The translations under genes and the position numbers were made by a program. DNA of 51,917 bases from Phreatobacter sp. (GTDB lineage Bacteria > Pseudomonadota > Alphaproteobacteria > Rhizobiales > Phreatobacteraceae): positions 1-51,917 of the forward strand of contig NZ_JAUYFA010000099.1 of the NCBI RefSeq assembly GCF_030691135.1. The letters run 5' to 3'. Every line of letters begins with the position of its first letter. Position 1 is the stretch's first letter. Below, one piece after another: positions 39,112-50,477 of this stretch. The notes under the pieces were generated by a model. It was not told the DNA's origin. It ran no database searches and worked only from the letters and a program-made list of their open reading frames with translations.

Positions 39112-39230
39112 GGAAAGCCGTCCTTGAAAATGACTGGTGTCATAGTAGGACGGCTCGGTGGTTAAGATCGGATCAACATCCGGGGTATGTAATTCCAAAT
39201 TGGATCGGATCGAGAGAAAAAAGCAACGAA

Positions 39231-40196
39231 TCAGCCCCGGTTCAGGATGTTGCGGGCATCCCGGCTGTCCTGATCCATCTGCGCGATCAGGGCTTCCAGG
39301 GAATCGAACTTGGCTTCTCCGCGGATATAGCCGGCGAAGACGATGTCGAGCTCGCGGTCGTAGAGGCTCTCGTTGAGGTCGAAGACATGGACCTCGAGCA
39401 GCGGTGCGCCGTTGTCGAAGGTCGGGCGGCGGCCGAAGCTCGCCACGCCGTCGAGCCAGCGTCCGTCCAGGCCGACCTTCACCGCGTAGATGCCGTGGCG
39501 CGGGCTGCAGGCGGGATCGAGCCGCAGGTTCGCCGTCGGATAGCCGAGCGTGCGGCCGCGCTTCTCGCCGTGGATGACGGTCGCCGAGACGAACCAGGAA
39601 TGGCCGAGCTGCCCGTTGGCTGCGTCGAGATCGCCTGCGGCGAGGGCATGGCGGATCGCCGACGACGAGATGGTTCCGGCGTCGCTGTCGAGCGCCTCGA
39701 CCTGCACGACGCCGAAGCCCTTGGCCAGCCCTGCCTTCCGGAGGGTTTCGGCATTGCCGCCGCGCCGCGCGCCGTAATGGAAATCGCGCCCGACGACCAC
39801 CACCGCGGCGCCGAGCCACTCGACGAGCAGACCCGTTTCGAAGGCGTCGGCGGAGGTTTCCGCGAGGGTCCGGTCGAAAGGCAGCACGGCCAGCGCGTCG
39901 ATCCCGAGCCCTGCCAGCAGGCGCACCTTGGCCGCCGCGTCGCTGAGCCGGAACAGGGGGACGTCCGGCTGGAAATAGGAACGCGGATGCGGCTCGAAGG
40001 TCATGACGACAACGGGCCGTCCTTCCCTCGCCGCCGCGCCGCGCGCCGCCTCCACCACATGCTTGTGACCGCGGTGCACGCCGTCGAAATTACCGATGGC
40101 GACGACCGCGCCGCGCAGGGCGTCCGGCACGGTTTCTCCGCGGGCCAGGACCGGAAAGACGGTGGTCGGCCGTGGCGGCGGCAGGATCAGGGACAT
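39231..40196 (-). CDS. ribF: Bifunctional riboflavin kinase / FAD synthetase
   Basis: RibF makes FMN and FAD from riboflavin. The ATG at 40196 ([10 protein letters not shown]) gives 321 residues. The N-terminal FAD synthetase has [19 protein letters not shown] near 34-52, [12 protein letters not shown] and [10 protein letters not shown]. The C-terminal kinase has [13 protein letters not shown] near residue 208, where the PTAN loop binds ATP, and IYAVKV. All motifs are intact. It lies 86 bp after the MaoC gene in the same direction. The longer open frame upstream overlaps MaoC and is not real. Confidence 0.95.
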   Translation of the reverse strand: MSLILPPPRPTTVFPVLARGETVPDALRGAVVAIGNFDGVHRGHKHVVEAARGAAAREGRPVVVMTFEPHPRSYFQPDVPLFRLSDAAAKVRLLAGLGIDALAVLPFDRTLAETSADAFETGLLVEWLGAAVVVVGRDFHYGARRGGNAETLRKAGLAKGFGVVQVEALDSDAGTISSSAIRHALAAGDLDAANGQLGHSWFVSATVIHGEKRGRTLGYPTANLRLDPACSPRHGIYAVKVGLDGRWLDGVASFGRRPTFDNGAPLLEVHVFDLNESLYDRELDIVFAGYIRGEAKFDSLEALIAQMDQDSRDARNILNRG

Positions 40197-40282
40197 GACG
40201 GGAGCGGGGCTTCGATGGGCATGGGCTTGGCGCGGCGGACCCTGCCGATGCCGGCCCGGCCCGTCAAGCCGCCTGTTCGGGC

Positions 40283-40735
40283 TCAGGCCGCCGCATCGAG
40301 TTCGGCGCGCGAGGGAACGCGAACCCAGGCCTCGCCCTCCAGGACCACCGCCGCATCGACGGCGCATTCGCAGGCGAGCCGCGCCCGCTGCCGCCCCGGG
40401 ATCAGTTCGGCCACCTCGACATGGACCCTGACGACGTCTCCGATCTTCACCGGCGCCCGGAAGTTCAGCGTCTGCGACAGGTAGACGGCGCCGGGCCCGG
40501 GCAGGCGCGTGCCGATCACCGCCGAGATGAGGCTCGCGGTGTAGAGGCCGTGGGCGATGCGCTGCCCGAACCGGGTCTTCGCGGCATAGACGTCGCAGAG
40601 ATGGATCGGATTCTGGTCACCGGAAACATCAGCGAAGCCGACGACGTCCTGGTCCGTCACGGTCTTCAGTACCAGTTCGGACAGGCCGGTTGTCAGGTCC
40701 TCGTAGGCCAGGGACCGGATCGAGCGGATCGGCAT
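40283..40735 (-). CDS. MaoC-like (R)-specific enoyl-CoA hydratase
   Basis: This single hot-dog domain of 150 residues has the family motif in FADVSGDQNPIHLCDVYA near 33-50, where the Asp and His act as the hydratase dyad, and AHGLYTASLISAVIGTRLPGPG following. Such enzymes hydrate trans-enoyl-CoA to the (R)-3-hydroxy form for fatty-acid or PHA metabolism. The C-terminal VKIGDVVRVHVEV strand is typical. It precedes ribF on the same strand. Confidence 0.9.
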   Translation of the reverse strand: MPIRSIRSLAYEDLTTGLSELVLKTVTDQDVVGFADVSGDQNPIHLCDVYAAKTRFGQRIAHGLYTASLISAVIGTRLPGPGAVYLSQTLNFRAPVKIGDVVRVHVEVAELIPGRQRARLACECAVDAAVVLEGEAWVRVPSRAELDAAA

Positions 40736-40873
40736 GGGCGCGCACCTTCTTCGGGGGCGTCACATTCGCCACCGCGATGATGCAGCGCAATAAGACCATC
40801 TGCTGACGACCCCACCGTTCCGGCAGATTGCGGCAGCGTCCTGTGGGGAAGCGCGCCTGAGCCGGTTCGCCGC

Positions 40874-42493
40874 ATGGAAATGCGAGACGAATCAGCGCAG
40901 CGCGTTGCATTCTCCGACATGGATCAACAGCCAGCGGACCACATTCGGCTCAACATGCCCCGATCGGGTTCCTACTTCATCGCGCTCTGCATGGTGGCGA
41001 TCGCCGGGTCGGCGTCGGTGCTCGCCTTCACCGTGGGAGCGGTCGGCGCGGGATCGGCGGCAGCTGTCGGGCTCGCGTTGCTGCTCGCCATGGTCATCGG
41101 CCATATCGCCGGGCAGATCGGCGCGGACAGGACCGCCGCCGAGGCCCGCTTCGCCGATCTGACGCGGGCCAGTGGCGAGGCGACCCGCAACCTCGTCGAA
41201 CTGACCGAGCGGGTCGAGCGTTTCGAGGCTTTGGCACTCGACCGGTCGCGGTCGGCGAGCGATCCGCTCGCGGCGGAGGTCGACGAACTCGGAGCCATCG
41301 TGAAGCAGTTTGCCGAGACGCTGCAGCTTCACGAGGAGGCGATCCTCCAGTCCGCCGGCTTCGCGCCGGAAACGGTTCCTGCGGCCCCGGCCGCGGTGGC
41401 GGCACCGCCGCCGGCTCCCGTCATGCGCGAGGCGCCGCCATCGCCGCCCGTCCAGGTGCTGCAGCGGCAGGCCGCACAGTTGCGTCGCCAGTCCGAGGCC
41501 CGCCAGCCGCCCGTCGACCTGCCGCAAGTGTTCGCCGGCCTCGGCCGCTCAGACGCCATTGCCGTCATCGACGAGGCGATCTCCGCCAAGCGCTACGAGC
41601 TCTTCCTGCAGCCCATCGTCACCCTGCCGCAGCGCAAGGTGCGTTCCTACCAGGCCTCGGTGCGGATCCGCACGGCCGACGGGCAGGTGCTGCTGCCCGA
41701 GGACTACCGGAGCCTCGCCGACGACGCCGGACTCATGCCTGGCCTCGATGCCGAGGTGCTCGGCCGCTGCGTCCAGATCGTCCGCCGTCTCACCGCCCGC
41801 AACCGCGACGTCGGCCTCGTCTGCGATCTCTCGGGATCGTCGCTGGCGGACGCGGCCTTCGCCTCGGAACTGATCGCCTCGCTGGAGGCCTCGCGCACCA
41901 TCGCCGGTTCGCTGGTGCTCGGCTTCACCCAGGCGACCGTGCGTGCGATGAGCGCGCTGGATGTCGAAACCCTGCGCAGCCTCTCCGATAAGGGTTTCCG
42001 CTTCGCCATGGACGGCGTCCGCGACCTGCGCATCGAGCCGCGCGACATCGCCGACAAGGGCATCCGCCTCGTCAAGGTGCCGGCCTCGCTGATGATCGCG
42101 CGATCTTCCGAGACCGGCGCCGCCATCCATGTCGCCGATCTTTCCGGCCTGTTCCTGCGCTACGGCATCGACCTCGTGGTCGAGGATGTCGAGACGGAAG
42201 CGGTGGTGGTCGACCTGCTCGACTACGAGGTGAGGTTCGCGCAGGGGGCGCTGTTCTCGCAGCCGCGTCCGGTGCGGGCCGAGGTCATGGCCACGGCCGA
42301 GCCGGCATCGCCGCCGGTTCCCGCGGCAGCACCCGCCGCCCGGGTGCGCGCCGATCAACGGCCGGAGCCGCGGCCCGAAGCTCGGCCGCAGACCCTCGGC
42401 GCCGCCGTCCTGGCGCAGGGCGCGGTGTCGCGGGAATCGCGCCGGCCGGCCGGCGGCTCGGGGCTCCGGGCCCTGATCCGTGACCGGTCCTGA
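40874..42493 (+). CDS. Membrane-anchored degenerate EAL-domain protein (probably no phosphodiesterase activity)
   Basis: The 539-residue reading (ATG at 40874; other ATGs at 40880, 40919 and 40955 are possible, none with a clear ribosome site) has two helices at about 34-56 and 61-80, a coiled coil to about 155, a Pro/Ala linker and an EAL-like domain from about 225 to 470. The domain is recognised by [30 protein letters not shown] and [13 protein letters not shown]. The EAL signature itself is QAS (residues 260-262), the usual ELTE is GFTQ (350-353), the DDFG loop is MDGV (380 region), and the KID Lys motif is KVP. Metal ligands are thus lost. It may bind c-di-GMP or a partner rather than cleave it. 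Confidence 0.85.
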   Translation: MEMRDESAQRVAFSDMDQQPADHIRLNMPRSGSYFIALCMVAIAGSASVLAFTVGAVGAGSAAAVGLALLLAMVIGHIAGQIGADRTAAEARFADLTRASGEATRNLVELTERVERFEALALDRSRSASDPLAAEVDELGAIVKQFAETLQLHEEAILQSAGFAPETVPAAPAAVAAPPPAPVMREAPPSPPVQVLQRQAAQLRRQSEARQPPVDLPQVFAGLGRSDAIAVIDEAISAKRYELFLQPIVTLPQRKVRSYQASVRIRTADGQVLLPEDYRSLADDAGLMPGLDAEVLGRCVQIVRRLTARNRDVGLVCDLSGSSLADAAFASELIASLEASRTIAGSLVLGFTQATVRAMSALDVETLRSLSDKGFRFAMDGVRDLRIEPRDIADKGIRLVKVPASLMIARSSETGAAIHVADLSGLFLRYGIDLVVEDVETEAVVVDLLDYEVRFAQGALFSQPRPVRAEVMATAEPASPPVPAAAPAARVRADQRPEPRPEARPQTLGAAVLAQGAVSRESRRPAGGSGLRALIRDRS

Positions 42494-42525
42494 CGTCCGG
42501 GCCGCCGGGCGCTAGGATCACTCTC

Positions 42526-44328
42526 ATGGTCGTCCGCCAGCTCCCTGAAGGTGTCGTCAACCGCATCGCCGCCGGCGAGGTGATCGAGCGTCCCGCCGCG
42601 GCGGTGAAGGAACTGGTAGAGAACGCCCTCGATGCCGGAGCCTCGCGCATCGACGTGCTGATCGAAGCCGGCGGCCGCCGGCTCATCCGCGTCGCCGACG
42701 ACGGGAGCGGCATGGGCCGCGACGACCTCGCGCTCTGCGTCGAGCGGCACGCGACCTCGAAGCTCGACGACGAGGACCTCCTTGATATCCGAACCCTCGG
42801 CTTCCGCGGCGAGGCGCTGCCCTCCATCGGCGCCGTCTCCCGCCTCACCCTCACCACCCGTCATGCCGGCGAACCCCATGCCTGGTCGCTCACCGTCGAT
42901 GCCGGCCGCAAGGGCGAATGCCGCCCGGCGGCGCTCGCTGCCGGCACGCGGGTGGAGATCGCCGACCTCTTCGCCGCGACGCCGGCCCGGCTGAAGTTCC
43001 TCAAGAGCGACCGCGCCGAAGCCACCGCCGTCGCCGAGGTGCTGAAGCGCCTGGCGCTGGCCCATCCGACGGTGGCCTTCTCGCTCGCCGATGCCGACGG
43101 CCCGACCCGCCACTTTCCGGCCCAGGCCTTCGGCGAGGCGGGGCTTCTCGCCCGCATCGGCGACGTCGCGGGCCGCGACTTCGCCGAGAACGCGCTGCCG
43201 ATCGACGTCTGGCGCGGTGCGGTGCGGCTGTTCGGTTTCGCCGGCCTGCCCACCTTCGGCAAGGCCACGGCGGCGAGCCAGTTTCTCTTCGTCAACGGCC
43301 GGCCGATCCGCGACCGGCTGGTGCTCGGCGCGCTGCGCGGCGCCTATGCCGACACCATGCCGCGCGACCGCCATCCGGCCGTCGCCCTCTTCCTCGAACT
43401 TGACCCGCATGAGGTCGACGTCAACGTCCACCCCGCCAAGACCGAGGTGCGCTTCCGCGATGCCGCCCTCGTCCGCGGCCTCATCGTGGCGGCGGTCCGT
43501 GAGGCCATCGCGGCGGCCTCCCCGGCGACCGCGACGACGATCGGCGCGGCCACCGTCGCCGCCTTCCGCCCGGCGGGTCCGTCGGTACCGGCGCGCGGCT
43601 GGGACTGGCGGGCCTCGCCGTCCCGCCCGCTCCCGCCCGGCGTCCGGCAGGGCTTCGGCGAGGCGGACCAGGCGGGCTTCGCCCTCGACCTCGCACCCTC
43701 CGCCGATGCGCGGGCGGGCGAGGGCGCGCCCGCAGACGATGATCTCGACCGGCCGCTGGGCGCGGCGCGGGCCCAGGTCCACGGCACCTATATCCTGTCG
43801 CAGACCCGGAACGGCCTCGTCATCGTCGACCAGCACGCCGCCCACGAGCGTCTCGTCTACGAGCGGCTGAAGCGGCAGATGGCCGCGACCGGCATCGCCC
43901 GCCAGGCGCTGCTGATCCCCGTCGTGGTCGAACTCGACCCGACCGACGCCGCCCGCCTGCTCGACCGCGCCGCCGATCTCGCGGCCTTCGGCCTCGTCGT
44001 CGAGGGTTTCGGGCCGGGCGCCGTCGTTGTGCGCGAAACGCCGGCCATGCTCGGTGAGGTCGACGCCGAGGCGCTGACCCGCGACATCGCCGAGCACCTC
44101 GCCGAGTGGGACAGCACCGGCCCGCTGGAGCAGCGGCTTATGGCGGTCGCTGCCACCATGGCCTGTCACGGCTCGGTCCGGGCCGGGCGGCTGCTGCGGC
44201 CGGCCGAGATGAACGCGCTGCTACGCGAGATGGAGGCGACGCCGGGCTCGGCCCAGTGCAACCACGGCCGGCCGACATCGGTGACGCTGTCGCTCGCCGA
44301 CGTGGAGCGGCTGTTCGGGCGGCGCTGA
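42526..44328 (+). CDS. mutL: DNA mismatch repair protein MutL, endonuclease type
   Basis: MutL links mismatch recognition by MutS to strand removal. The 600-residue product has the N-terminal GHKL ATPase ([47 protein letters not shown]), a linker and a C-terminal dimer domain. That domain contains [12 protein letters not shown] from residue 435, matching the metal-binding motif DQHA(x)2E(x)4E of MutL nickases. The accompanying ACHGSVRAG and QCNHGRPTS segments also match. It should therefore nick DNA itself, as expected for organisms without MutH. It starts 32 bp after the EAL-like gene. Confidence 0.96.
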   Translation: MVVRQLPEGVVNRIAAGEVIERPAAAVKELVENALDAGASRIDVLIEAGGRRLIRVADDGSGMGRDDLALCVERHATSKLDDEDLLDIRTLGFRGEALPSIGAVSRLTLTTRHAGEPHAWSLTVDAGRKGECRPAALAAGTRVEIADLFAATPARLKFLKSDRAEATAVAEVLKRLALAHPTVAFSLADADGPTRHFPAQAFGEAGLLARIGDVAGRDFAENALPIDVWRGAVRLFGFAGLPTFGKATAASQFLFVNGRPIRDRLVLGALRGAYADTMPRDRHPAVALFLELDPHEVDVNVHPAKTEVRFRDAALVRGLIVAAVREAIAAASPATATTIGAATVAAFRPAGPSVPARGWDWRASPSRPLPPGVRQGFGEADQAGFALDLAPSADARAGEGAPADDDLDRPLGAARAQVHGTYILSQTRNGLVIVDQHAAHERLVYERLKRQMAATGIARQALLIPVVVELDPTDAARLLDRAADLAAFGLVVEGFGPGAVVVRETPAMLGEVDAEALTRDIAEHLAEWDSTGPLEQRLMAVAATMACHGSVRAGRLLRPAEMNALLREMEATPGSAQCNHGRPTSVTLSLADVERLFGRR

Positions 44329-44330
44329 GT

Positions 44331-45227
44331 TCACAGGCCCTCGCGGATGGCGAGTTCGGCGGGGATCGCCTCCAGGGCCAGGGTCACCCGGCGCTTGACC
44401 TCGTCCTTGACCGGTTCGCAGGCTTCCATGATCTCCCCCGCGCGCAGGAAATCCAGCACGCGGAAGGCGTCGACCGGCGGGCGCAGGTGGATGGTCGGGC
44501 GGTGTTCGGCGAGCCGGATGGCACTGAGGACCTGCATCATCAGCGTCACCGAGCCGAACATGGCGTCCCAGGGATCGGGAATGACGTCGTCGATCTGCCG
44601 TTCCGTCCCCGATTCGCTGAGCACGTCGACGGCGAGCGTCACCGCCGCCGTTACCCTGTCGACCGGCACCGGGTTGATGGTGCCGCCGTCGATCAGCACG
44701 TGGCCGCGGTGGCGGACGGGACGGATGGCACCGGGAATGGCCATCGAGGCGGCGACCGCCGGGACCAGCGGCCCGTCGGTGAAGCCGACATCGACGCGGG
44801 CATAATAGTCGGTCGCCACCACCGTCAGCGGCGTGACGAGGCTCTCGAACGTCTCTGGCACGACCGGCGGGAGGAAGGCGGCGAGCAGCTTTTCCGCGTC
44901 GACCAGCACCGGGTTGGTCAGGCCGCCGCGAAGCATGTCGGAAAAGCGCCCGACGCGCGCCGCGAACAGCGCCCGCAGCACGTCCGGCTTCATCCGCAGC
45001 ACCCCGAGCGCGTAGTCCCGCATCTCGGCGCCACTCATGCCGGCGCAGTAGCAGGCACCTATGATGGCGCCGATGGAGGTGCCGGCGACCTCACGCGGAC
45101 GGATGCCGAGCTCATCGAGCGCCTCGATCACCACGATATGGGCGAGGCCCTTGGCGCCGCCGCCGCCGAGGACCAGCGCGAAGTCTTGGGACGGTTTCGG
45201 ACGGGGGGCGAGATCGGTGGGTGTCAT
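44331..45227 (-). CDS. Patatin-like phospholipase (RssA/YchK type)
   Basis: The 298-residue protein has the patatin fold: the oxyanion region LGGGGAKGLAHIVVIEALDE, the nucleophile Ser in GTSIGAIIGACYCAG near residue 52, and the catalytic Asp in LIDGGTINPVPV near residue 178. There is no signal peptide or membrane helix, so it acts in the cytoplasm or at the membrane surface on acyl lipids. The substrate is not clear. It is convergent with mutL, only 2 bp apart, and divergent from the esterase with a 104-bp gap. Confidence 0.92.
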   Translation of the reverse strand: MTPTDLAPRPKPSQDFALVLGGGGAKGLAHIVVIEALDELGIRPREVAGTSIGAIIGACYCAGMSGAEMRDYALGVLRMKPDVLRALFAARVGRFSDMLRGGLTNPVLVDAEKLLAAFLPPVVPETFESLVTPLTVVATDYYARVDVGFTDGPLVPAVAASMAIPGAIRPVRHRGHVLIDGGTINPVPVDRVTAAVTLAVDVLSESGTERQIDDVIPDPWDAMFGSVTLMMQVLSAIRLAEHRPTIHLRPPVDAFRVLDFLRAGEIMEACEPVKDEVKRRVTLALEAIPAELAIREGL

Positions 45228-45331
45228 GGTGCCAAGTCTAGCCCAGCGAGCCGCATGGCGGGAGCCCGCTGGCCGACTTGCCCTCGCCGGCCCGTCGGGC
45301 TTTCATCGCCGCACCCCGAGGCGGATGAATC

Positions 45332-46294
45332 ATGATCGACCTGTCCAGCGCCATTGCCATTTCCTTCGCCTCCGGCGAGGCGCCCGCTGATGCCCTCGCC
45401 GTCAATGCGGCGATCGTCAAGCGCCTCGAAACCTGGGACAACTGGGCCTTCGCCCCCGAAATCATCCGGCAGATGCGGCGCGAGGGCCGCGGCGCCTTCC
45501 CGGCACCCATCCCCTCGCCGCGGGCGCGGACCATCACCATGGAGGGGCCGCACGGTCCCATCGATCTCAGGATCATCGCGCCCGAGAGCCCCAAGGGCGT
45601 CTATCTGCACATCCACGGCGGCGGCTGGGTCCTCGGCAGCGTCGACCAGCAGGACCAGTGGCTGGAGCGCTTCGCCGACCGCGCCGGCATGGCCTGCGTC
45701 TCCGTCGACTATCGTCTCGCGCCCGAACATCCCTATCCCCAGGGCCCGGACGACTGCGAGGCGGCGGCACTGTGGATCGCCCGCGAGGCCCGGGCGCTGT
45801 TCGGCACCGACCGCCTGGTCATCGGCGGCGAGAGCGCCGGTGCCCATCTGGCCGCCGTGACGCTCCTGCGCCTGCGCGACCGGCACGGCGTCATGCCCTT
45901 CCGCGCCGCCAATCTCCACGCCGGCTGCTACGATCTCGCCCTGACCCCCTCGGTGCGGCGCTGGGGCGCCGAGAAGCTGGTGCTGAACACCCGCGACATC
46001 GAGATGTTCGTGCGCCATTTCCTGGTCCAGGGTGGCGACGTCAGCGACCCCGACATCTCGCCGCTCCATGCCGACCTCCGGGGCATGCCGCCGGCCCTCT
46101 TTACCGTCGGAGCCGCCGATCCGCTGGTCGACGACACGCTGTTCATGGCGCCGCGCTGGGCCGCCGCCGGCAACGGCGCCTCACTCGACGTCTATGCAGG
46201 CGGCTGCCACGTCTTCATCGCCTTTCCCGGCTCCAACACAGACCGGTGCCTGTCGCAGATCGAGACCTTCATGGCGGCGGCCTGCGCCGACTGA
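45332..46294 (+). CDS. Alpha/beta hydrolase, HSL family (esterase/lipase)
   Basis: The 320-residue product is a hormone-sensitive-lipase-type carboxylesterase. The oxyanion motif is IHGGGWVLGS near residue 91, the nucleophile Ser is in GGESAGAHLAA near 168, Asp is in DPLVDDTLFMAPR near 266, and the base His in GGCHVFIAFP near 291. It lacks a signal peptide. Esters of short acyl chains are the usual substrates. It is convergent with the sensor-kinase gene, 12 bp away. Confidence 0.92.
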   Translation: MIDLSSAIAISFASGEAPADALAVNAAIVKRLETWDNWAFAPEIIRQMRREGRGAFPAPIPSPRARTITMEGPHGPIDLRIIAPESPKGVYLHIHGGGWVLGSVDQQDQWLERFADRAGMACVSVDYRLAPEHPYPQGPDDCEAAALWIAREARALFGTDRLVIGGESAGAHLAAVTLLRLRDRHGVMPFRAANLHAGCYDLALTPSVRRWGAEKLVLNTRDIEMFVRHFLVQGGDVSDPDISPLHADLRGMPPALFTVGAADPLVDDTLFMAPRWAAAGNGASLDVYAGGCHVFIAFPGSNTDRCLSQIETFMAAACAD

Positions 46295-46306
46295 GGCGCG
46301 GCCGGT

Positions 46307-49300
46307 CTATTCCGCCGCGATCTTGCGCACGCGCCACTGGGCGAGCAGCGCCCTGAGTGCTGCCGGCCGCACCGGCTTGTTCAGGAGATGCACCGATTTC
46401 GCCTGCGCCCGGTCGCGCACCTCTTGGCTGCGGTCCGCGGTGATCAGGATGGCGGGCAGCGAGGCTCCGAAGCGCCAGCGCAACTGGGTAACGACGTCGA
46501 GGCCGTTGCCGTGGTCGAGGTGGTAGTCGACGATGACCACGTCGGGCGGCGTCTGGCTGGCGTTGAGCACGTCGTGGGTCGCCTGCCAGCCGTCGGCCAG
46601 CAGCGTGCGGCAGCCCCAGCCCGACAGCAGCGCGTCCATGCCCTCGAGGATCTTCGGTTCGTTGTCGATGGCGAGGACCGTCAGGCCGTCCAGCGGCGCC
46701 GCAGGCATGGGCGGCGGGGCAGGGCCCGGAGCGACGGCAGGCAGGGCAGGCGCGATCGGCACCACGACCGCGAAGGTCGAACCGCGGCCCACTTTCGACT
46801 TCACGGTGAGCCGGTGCTCCAGAACGCGGGCGATCCGCTCGACGATCGACAGGCCGAGCCCGAGGCCGCGTGCGACCTTGGCGCCCTGCTCCAGGCGCTG
46901 GAACTCCTGGAAGATGATCCGCTGCTTGGCCTGGGGGATGCCGGGTCCGGTATCGTGCACCTCCAGCGACAGCTTCTTGCCGCGGCGGCGGCAGCCGATG
47001 AGGACATTGCCCTTGGCGGTATATTTGATCGCGTTGGAAATGAGGTTCTGCAGCAGCCGCCGCAGCAGCCGCCGGTCGGAATGGATGGCGAGGGCGGTCG
47101 GCACGAAGGTGAGGCTCAGCCCCTTCTGCTCGGCGATCGGGGCGAATTCGACGGCCAGCTGGCGGAACAGCTCGTCGATGCGGAAGCTTCCGAATTCCGG
47201 CTTCATCGCGCCGGCATCGAGCCGCGAGATGTCGAGCAGCGCCGCGAGGATCTCCTCCACCGCCTCGAGAGAGGCGTCGACATTGTCCACCAACCGGCGC
47301 TCGTCGCCGCTGGTGCCGCGCTCGACGAGGCTGGTGGTGTAGAGACGGGCGGCGTTCAGAGGCTGCAGGATGTCGTGGCTGGCCGCCGCCAGGAAGCGCG
47401 TCTTGGAGAGGTTGGCCTCGTCGGCCTCCTGCTTGGCCTTGGCCAGTTCGGCGTTGAGCCGCGTCAGCTCTTCCGTCCGCTCGCGCACCCGGCGCTCCAG
47501 CGTCTCGTTGGCCCGCTCCAGTTCTTCCGCCGCGGCGACCGACGCGGTGACGTCGGTATAGGTGGTGACGATGCCGCCGTCCGGCAGGCGGGCGGCGCGC
47601 ACCTCGATGAACAGCCCGAGCATGGCCAGGCGCTCGATCTGCGGCTCGTCGGCGCGCAGCAGGCGGTCGGCGCGCTCGGCGACCAGGGCTTCGACATCGC
47701 CCGCCCCGAACTCCCCGCGGACGGCCAGCGCCCGCAGGATCCGGTCGAAGCCGGTGCCGATATGCAGCGTCTCGGCCGGCAGGGCGAGGACCTCGGCGAA
47801 GGGCCGGTTCCACACCATGAGATTGCCGTCGGCATCGAAGACGCTGACGCCCTGGCGTGCATGTTCGAGCGCCGTCTGCAGCGCCTCGCGGTTGTACTGC
47901 ATCGCCGCATTGGCATCGTCGAGCAGCTTCAGCGCGTCGGTCGTCGACACCGACCGCTTCTTCAGCAGCAGCGACAGGACGAGCCGCGACGACGCCGTGC
48001 CGATGGCCGAGGCAAGCAGGCGTTCCGAATAGCGCAGCAGGTCGATGTCGGCCTCCGCCGCGCCTTCCAGCGGAACGCCCTGCTCCATGGCATAGCTCTC
48101 GAACGCCGCATGGGTGCGCTCTGCGCCGAGATAGCGCGCCACCGTCGAGCGCACGTCCTCCACCGTCACCGCGCTGCGCCAGAGCCGGAAGCTCGGCGCA
48201 TAGTCCGAGGACGGCGAGGGCAGGAAGACCTTGGACTGCATGACCTCGATGGCCGAGGCGCGGCGCAGGTGCGAGACGCCGACGAAGAGGACGATGTTGA
48301 GTGACAGCGACCAGAAGACCCCATGGGCGAGCGGCGGCAGGTCGACCAGCCCGAACAGGTTCTGCGGCCGCAGCCACTCGATCCCGAACGGCCCCACCGC
48401 GACCATGCTGATGGGCATGGCCCCCGTCGTCGTCAGCATGGGGACGAGAAGCGTATAGGCCCAGACCGCCAGCCCCCCGGCCATGCCGGCGATCGCTCCC
48501 CCGGCATTGGCGCGCCGCCAGAACAGGCCGCCGAAGAAGGCGGGTGCCAGTTGCGTCACTGCCGCGAAGGACAGGAGGCCGATGGAGGCTAGCTGCGCGT
48601 CGCCAGCCACCCGGTAATAGAGATAGGCGCCGATCATCACCGCGAGGATGATGGTGCGGCGGATCATCAGGATGGTGGGCCCGAGATCGGTCCGGTCGTC
48701 GGCCGATCCTTCTCTCGCCAGCAGCCGGCCCCGCAGCTTGAGCAGCGAGGGGATGACCACGTCATTGGAGATCATGATGGACAGGGCGACGCTCGCGACG
48801 ATGACCATCGCGGTCGCGGCGGACAGGCCGCCGATGAAGGCCGCCAGTGTCAGGATCTCGTTGCCCCGCGACATCGGCAGCGCCACCACCGTCATGTCGC
48901 TGTCCATCGAGCCCGGCGGAAAGACGAGGAGCCCGGCGACGGCGATGGGGACGACGAAGATGTTGATCAGCACGAGATAGAGCGGAAAAAGCCAGGAGGC
49001 CCGCCGGATCTCGGCCTCGGAATGATTCTCCACCACGCCGACATGAAACATGCGCGGCAGCAGGATGGCGCAGCAGAAGGACAGGGAGCTCATGGCGACG
49101 AAGGTGGAGAGATCCGGCCAGCGCAGCACCGAGCCGACGATGTCAGGCCGGGCCATGGCCTGCCCGAACAGGTCGGAGAACCCGTCGAACATGACGTAGG
49201 TCGTGTAGAATCCGATGGCGAGGAAGCAGACGAGCTTGACGATCGATTCCGCCGCCACCGCCAGGATCAGCCCGTCCTGATGCTCGGTGGCATCCGCATG

Positions 49301-49852
49301 TCGGGTTCCGAACAGCATGGCGAACACCGCCATGGACACGGCCACGACCAGTGCGAGGTCGCCGAAGAACGGCAGTTCCTGCGTGACATTGACGATCTCG
49401 TCGGGCCGGATCGTCGTCATCAGGGATGAGGACACCGCCTTGAGCTGCAGCGCCACGTAGGGGATCGTGCCGACCGTGACGATGAGGCAGACCATGCCTG
49501 CCACCGCCTGGCTCTTGCCGTAGCGCGCGCCGATGAAGTCGGCGATGGACGTGATGTTCTGCGCCTTGGCGATCCGCACGACCCGGCTGATCAGCGGCCA
49601 GAACAGCCCGAAGAACAGCATGGGTCCGATATAGATGGCGAGGAAGTCGAAGCCGGAGCGCGAGGCGAGGCCGACCGATCCGAAGAAGGTCCAGGAGGTG
49701 CAGTAGACCGCGAGCGACAGCGGATAGATCCACGTCTGGCTGTGCCGGATCGCCTTTTCCTTGGCCCGGCGCCTGTCGCCCCAATTGGCCACGACGAAGA
49801 GCGCGCCCAGATAGGCGAAGGCGGTCAGGATGATGACGAGGCCCATGCTCAT
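46307..49852 (-). CDS. SLC5 (PutP-like) transporter fused to hybrid histidine kinase (CrbS/CbrA type)
   Basis: This protein of 1181 residues has the sodium:solute symporter fold over about residues 1-535 (13 helices), a STAC-type linker to about 650 and a PAS domain near 680-790. A coiled coil and HisKA domain follow with the phosphorylatable His at about 826 in [15 protein letters not shown]. The ATPase domain has [20 protein letters not shown] and GLGLGLSI, and the C-terminal receiver has Asp near 1109 in [11 protein letters not shown]. The architecture matches CrbS, which controls acetate use with the LuxR-type regulator CrbR, and CbrA. No partner regulator adjoins. The embedded receiver makes it a hybrid kinase. 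The signal is unknown. Confidence 0.93.
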   Translation of the reverse strand: MSMGLVIILTAFAYLGALFVVANWGDRRRAKEKAIRHSQTWIYPLSLAVYCTSWTFFGSVGLASRSGFDFLAIYIGPMLFFGLFWPLISRVVRIAKAQNITSIADFIGARYGKSQAVAGMVCLIVTVGTIPYVALQLKAVSSSLMTTIRPDEIVNVTQELPFFGDLALVVAVSMAVFAMLFGTRHADATEHQDGLILAVAAESIVKLVCFLAIGFYTTYVMFDGFSDLFGQAMARPDIVGSVLRWPDLSTFVAMSSLSFCCAILLPRMFHVGVVENHSEAEIRRASWLFPLYLVLINIFVVPIAVAGLLVFPPGSMDSDMTVVALPMSRGNEILTLAAFIGGLSAATAMVIVASVALSIMISNDVVIPSLLKLRGRLLAREGSADDRTDLGPTILMIRRTIILAVMIGAYLYYRVAGDAQLASIGLLSFAAVTQLAPAFFGGLFWRRANAGGAIAGMAGGLAVWAYTLLVPMLTTTGAMPISMVAVGPFGIEWLRPQNLFGLVDLPPLAHGVFWSLSLNIVLFVGVSHLRRASAIEVMQSKVFLPSPSSDYAPSFRLWRSAVTVEDVRSTVARYLGAERTHAAFESYAMEQGVPLEGAAEADIDLLRYSERLLASAIGTASSRLVLSLLLKKRSVSTTDALKLLDDANAAMQYNREALQTALEHARQGVSVFDADGNLMVWNRPFAEVLALPAETLHIGTGFDRILRALAVRGEFGAGDVEALVAERADRLLRADEPQIERLAMLGLFIEVRAARLPDGGIVTTYTDVTASVAAAEELERANETLERRVRERTEELTRLNAELAKAKQEADEANLSKTRFLAAASHDILQPLNAARLYTTSLVERGTSGDERRLVDNVDASLEAVEEILAALLDISRLDAGAMKPEFGSFRIDELFRQLAVEFAPIAEQKGLSLTFVPTALAIHSDRRLLRRLLQNLISNAIKYTAKGNVLIGCRRRGKKLSLEVHDTGPGIPQAKQRIIFQEFQRLEQGAKVARGLGLGLSIVERIARVLEHRLTVKSKVGRGSTFAVVVPIAPALPAVAPGPAPPPMPAAPLDGLTVLAIDNEPKILEGMDALLSGWGCRTLLADGWQATHDVLNASQTPPDVVIVDYHLDHGNGLDVVTQLRWRFGASLPAILITADRSQEVRDRAQAKSVHLLNKPVRPAALRALLAQWRVRKIAAE

Positions 49853-50058
49853 GGGAAGCGTGTCACGAAAACATTGTCATGGGAGCACTGTCATGGCGGC
49901 GTCGCGGGCCCCGTGTCGGGATTCGACTTGATCATGCGGGCCGGGACCTGTCCACGCCCCAGCGACATTCCGCTAGGGAAAGAGATTGCTTTCTCAGCGA
50001 GCCTGCCCAATCCTCCCGCTGCGATTCAGCAGCAGACACGACAGGGAAGGGGCTCGCC

Positions 50059-50469
50059 ATGCTCAAGGAATTCAAGGAATTTGCCCTCAAGGGCAATGTC
50101 GTCGATCTCGCGATCGGCGTGATCATCGGGGCAGCCTTCGGCCGCATCGTCGAATCCGTCGTCGGCGACCTGTTCATGCCGATCCTCGGCGCCATCGGCG
50201 GCTTCGACTTCACCAACTATTTCCTGGCTTTGAGCAAGTCGGTCACCGCTACCAACCTCGCCGATGCGCAGAAGCAGGGCGCGGTCATCGCCTATGGCCG
50301 CTTCATCACCATCGCCATCAACTTCATGATCATCGCCGCGCTCATGTTCATGGTCGTGAAGGGCATGAACAGGCTGAAGCGGCAGGAAGAGGCCGCGCCG
50401 GCCAAGCCGGCCGAACCCCCGGCCGACGTCCTGCTCCTTACCGAGATCCGCGATCTCCTGAAGAAATAG
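50059..50469 (+). CDS. mscL: Large-conductance mechanosensitive channel
   Basis: MscL opens at high membrane tension to release solutes on osmotic downshock. The ATG at 50059 ([30 protein letters not shown]) follows GGGAAGGGG and gives 136 residues, the family size. It has two membrane helices, with the pore-lining helix near residues 14-44 carrying the conserved Gly/Ala pattern, the [13 protein letters not shown] second helix, and a charged Ala/Pro C-terminal bundle ending [11 protein letters not shown]. It diverges from the sensor kinase over a 206-bp gap. Confidence 0.96.
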   Translation: MLKEFKEFALKGNVVDLAIGVIIGAAFGRIVESVVGDLFMPILGAIGGFDFTNYFLALSKSVTATNLADAQKQGAVIAYGRFITIAINFMIIAALMFMVVKGMNRLKRQEEAAPAKPAEPPADVLLLTEIRDLLKK

Positions 50470-50477
50470 GTCGGGAC

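Noticed and set aside
39162-39176. CtrA-like TTAA-N7-TCAA upstream of the chemoreceptor gene
   Set aside because: It deviates from the consensus in the second half-site and lies in a short gap before ribF; chance is a sufficient explanation.
46388-48304. Long plus-strand frame of 638 codons opposite the sensor kinase
   Set aside because: It has shadow-type composition and no motifs, while the opposite strand has complete kinase motifs.
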